From Ferruginibacter sp. (GTDB taxonomy: Bacteria > Bacteroidota > Bacteroidia > Chitinophagales > Chitinophagaceae), in NCBI GenBank assembly GCA_016786725.1, contig JAEUVU010000004.1:186001-250000 (forward strand): DNA of 64,000 nt. The letters are read 5' to 3'. The translations under genes and the position numbers were made by a program. Of the stretch, positions 63,670 to 64,000 are shown piece by piece. Within the stretch, counting starts at the first letter, position 1. Each line of letters begins with the position of its first letter. The notes under the pieces were generated by a model that was not told where the DNA came from, did not search any database, and was given only the letters and a program-made list of their open reading frames with translations.

Positions 63670-64000
63670 ATGAAATTTCTTTTGTGCTTGATTTTTTCTT
63701 TTTTCAGCTTCTTAGCTGGCGAAGCACAATACAAGGTTTTTTTTAAGTTGGGGAAATACCCTTCTAAACATTTTAATGATACTGCCTTCCTTGCCGGTAA
63801 TTTTAATAACTGGAACCCGGCCAATAATGATTTCCGTTTCTTACTTAATAATGAAAGCAGCTTTGAACTGATACTGAATTTACCTGCGGGCCATTATGCT
63901 TATAAATGCACAAGGGGTAACTGGGCAAGTGTGGAATGCCTTGCCAACGGAAAGGATGCAGATAATCATGAGTTTAAAATAACCAATGATACAACTATAC
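63670..64000 (+). CDS. Exported protein starting with a carbohydrate-binding (CBM48/E-set-like) module, 3' partial
   Basis: Open to the right edge: 110 codons. Signal peptide (residues 1-20, ending AGEAQ), then YKVFFKLGKYP, AFLAGNFNNWNPANNDF and LNLPAGHYAYKC, the pattern of a glycogen-binding-like E-set module often found before esterase, serine-hydrolase or alpha-amylase-type domains. The downstream domain is outside the window. It is tightly linked to dapA. Confidence 0.7.
   Translation, partial: MKFLLCLIFSFFSFLAGEAQYKVFFKLGKYPSKHFNDTAFLAGNFNNWNPANNDFRFLLNNESSFELILNLPAGHYAYKCTRGNWASVECLANGKDADNHEFKITNDTTI

Noticed and set aside
1..64000. CRISPR arrays, rRNA genes, prophage or insertion sequences
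   Set aside because: No regularly spaced direct repeats, no rRNA sequence and no transposase or phage structural gene was found on either strand.

Overview
The window looks like a chromosomal segment of a Bacteroidota bacterium, most likely of the order Chitinophagales (Chitinophagaceae-like). The evidence is moderate GC, many TAnnTTTG -7 promoter boxes of the Bacteroidota type, a near-absence of Shine-Dalgarno sites except before rpsU, a C25 (gingipain/PorU-like) protease of the type IX secretion world at the left edge, LytTR two-component pairs and several secreted proteins typical of the phylum. There is no prophage, insertion sequence, CRISPR array or rRNA operon. The content is mostly housekeeping, with a few accessory islands and many small palindromic intergenic elements.

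Layout. 1-9.4 kb: C25 protease (5' end outside the window), an HscA-like Hsp70, a zinc-ribbon methyltransferase, a membrane glycosyltransferase-like protein, an acyltransferase and riboflavin synthase. 9.4-30 kb: the translation/transcription block, namely rpsU, a Xer recombinase, hpf, tRNAs Thr-Tyr-Gly-Thr plus a decayed tRNA copy, tuf, tRNA-Trp, secE and nusG, then rplK-rplA-rplJ-rplL and rpoB-rpoC. Between nusG and rplK, normally neighbours, sits a 4.7 kb interruption with a DUF4920 protein, a mini RyR-domain protein, a class-C beta-lactamase-like serine hydrolase, a Gln/Tyr-rich secreted protein and an AT-rich orphan gene. Terminators and new promoters show that the ancestral operon is now split into separately transcribed units.

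30-42 kb: a LytS/LytTR pair, then a minus-strand Kdp potassium operon: a new 28-codon membrane ORF, kdpF, kdpA, kdpB, kdpC, a porin, the cytoplasmic half of KdpD and a separate histidine kinase. A sigma-54 activator lies just upstream in place of the usual KdpE. 42-48 kb: OmpH-like chaperone, amino-acid permease, heptose-7-phosphate kinase, DUF6498 membrane protein, isoaspartyl peptidase and ispD. 48-52 kb: a phosphorelay (TPR sensor, hybrid kinase, receiver, Hpt) with a divergent LytTR regulator; one in-frame amber codon separates sensor and kinase. 52-64 kb: a cyclophilin, a GNAT protein, an M1 peptidase with a barrel-like tail, an exopolysaccharide sugar transferase, a Gfo/Idh/MocA oxidoreductase, accA, tRNA-Asp, a decayed receiver gene, two small secreted proteins, a rhodanese lipoprotein, dapA and the start of a carbohydrate-module protein.

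The observations most worth a second look are the small membrane ORF in front of kdpF, the in-frame stop in the hybrid kinase, the interrupted nusG-rplK junction with its AT-rich orphan, the nested 13-bp inverted repeats before ispD, the three-way-junction palindrome at 53.1 kb, the tRNA-Thr pseudogene, and the rpsU leader with its exceptional Shine-Dalgarno.
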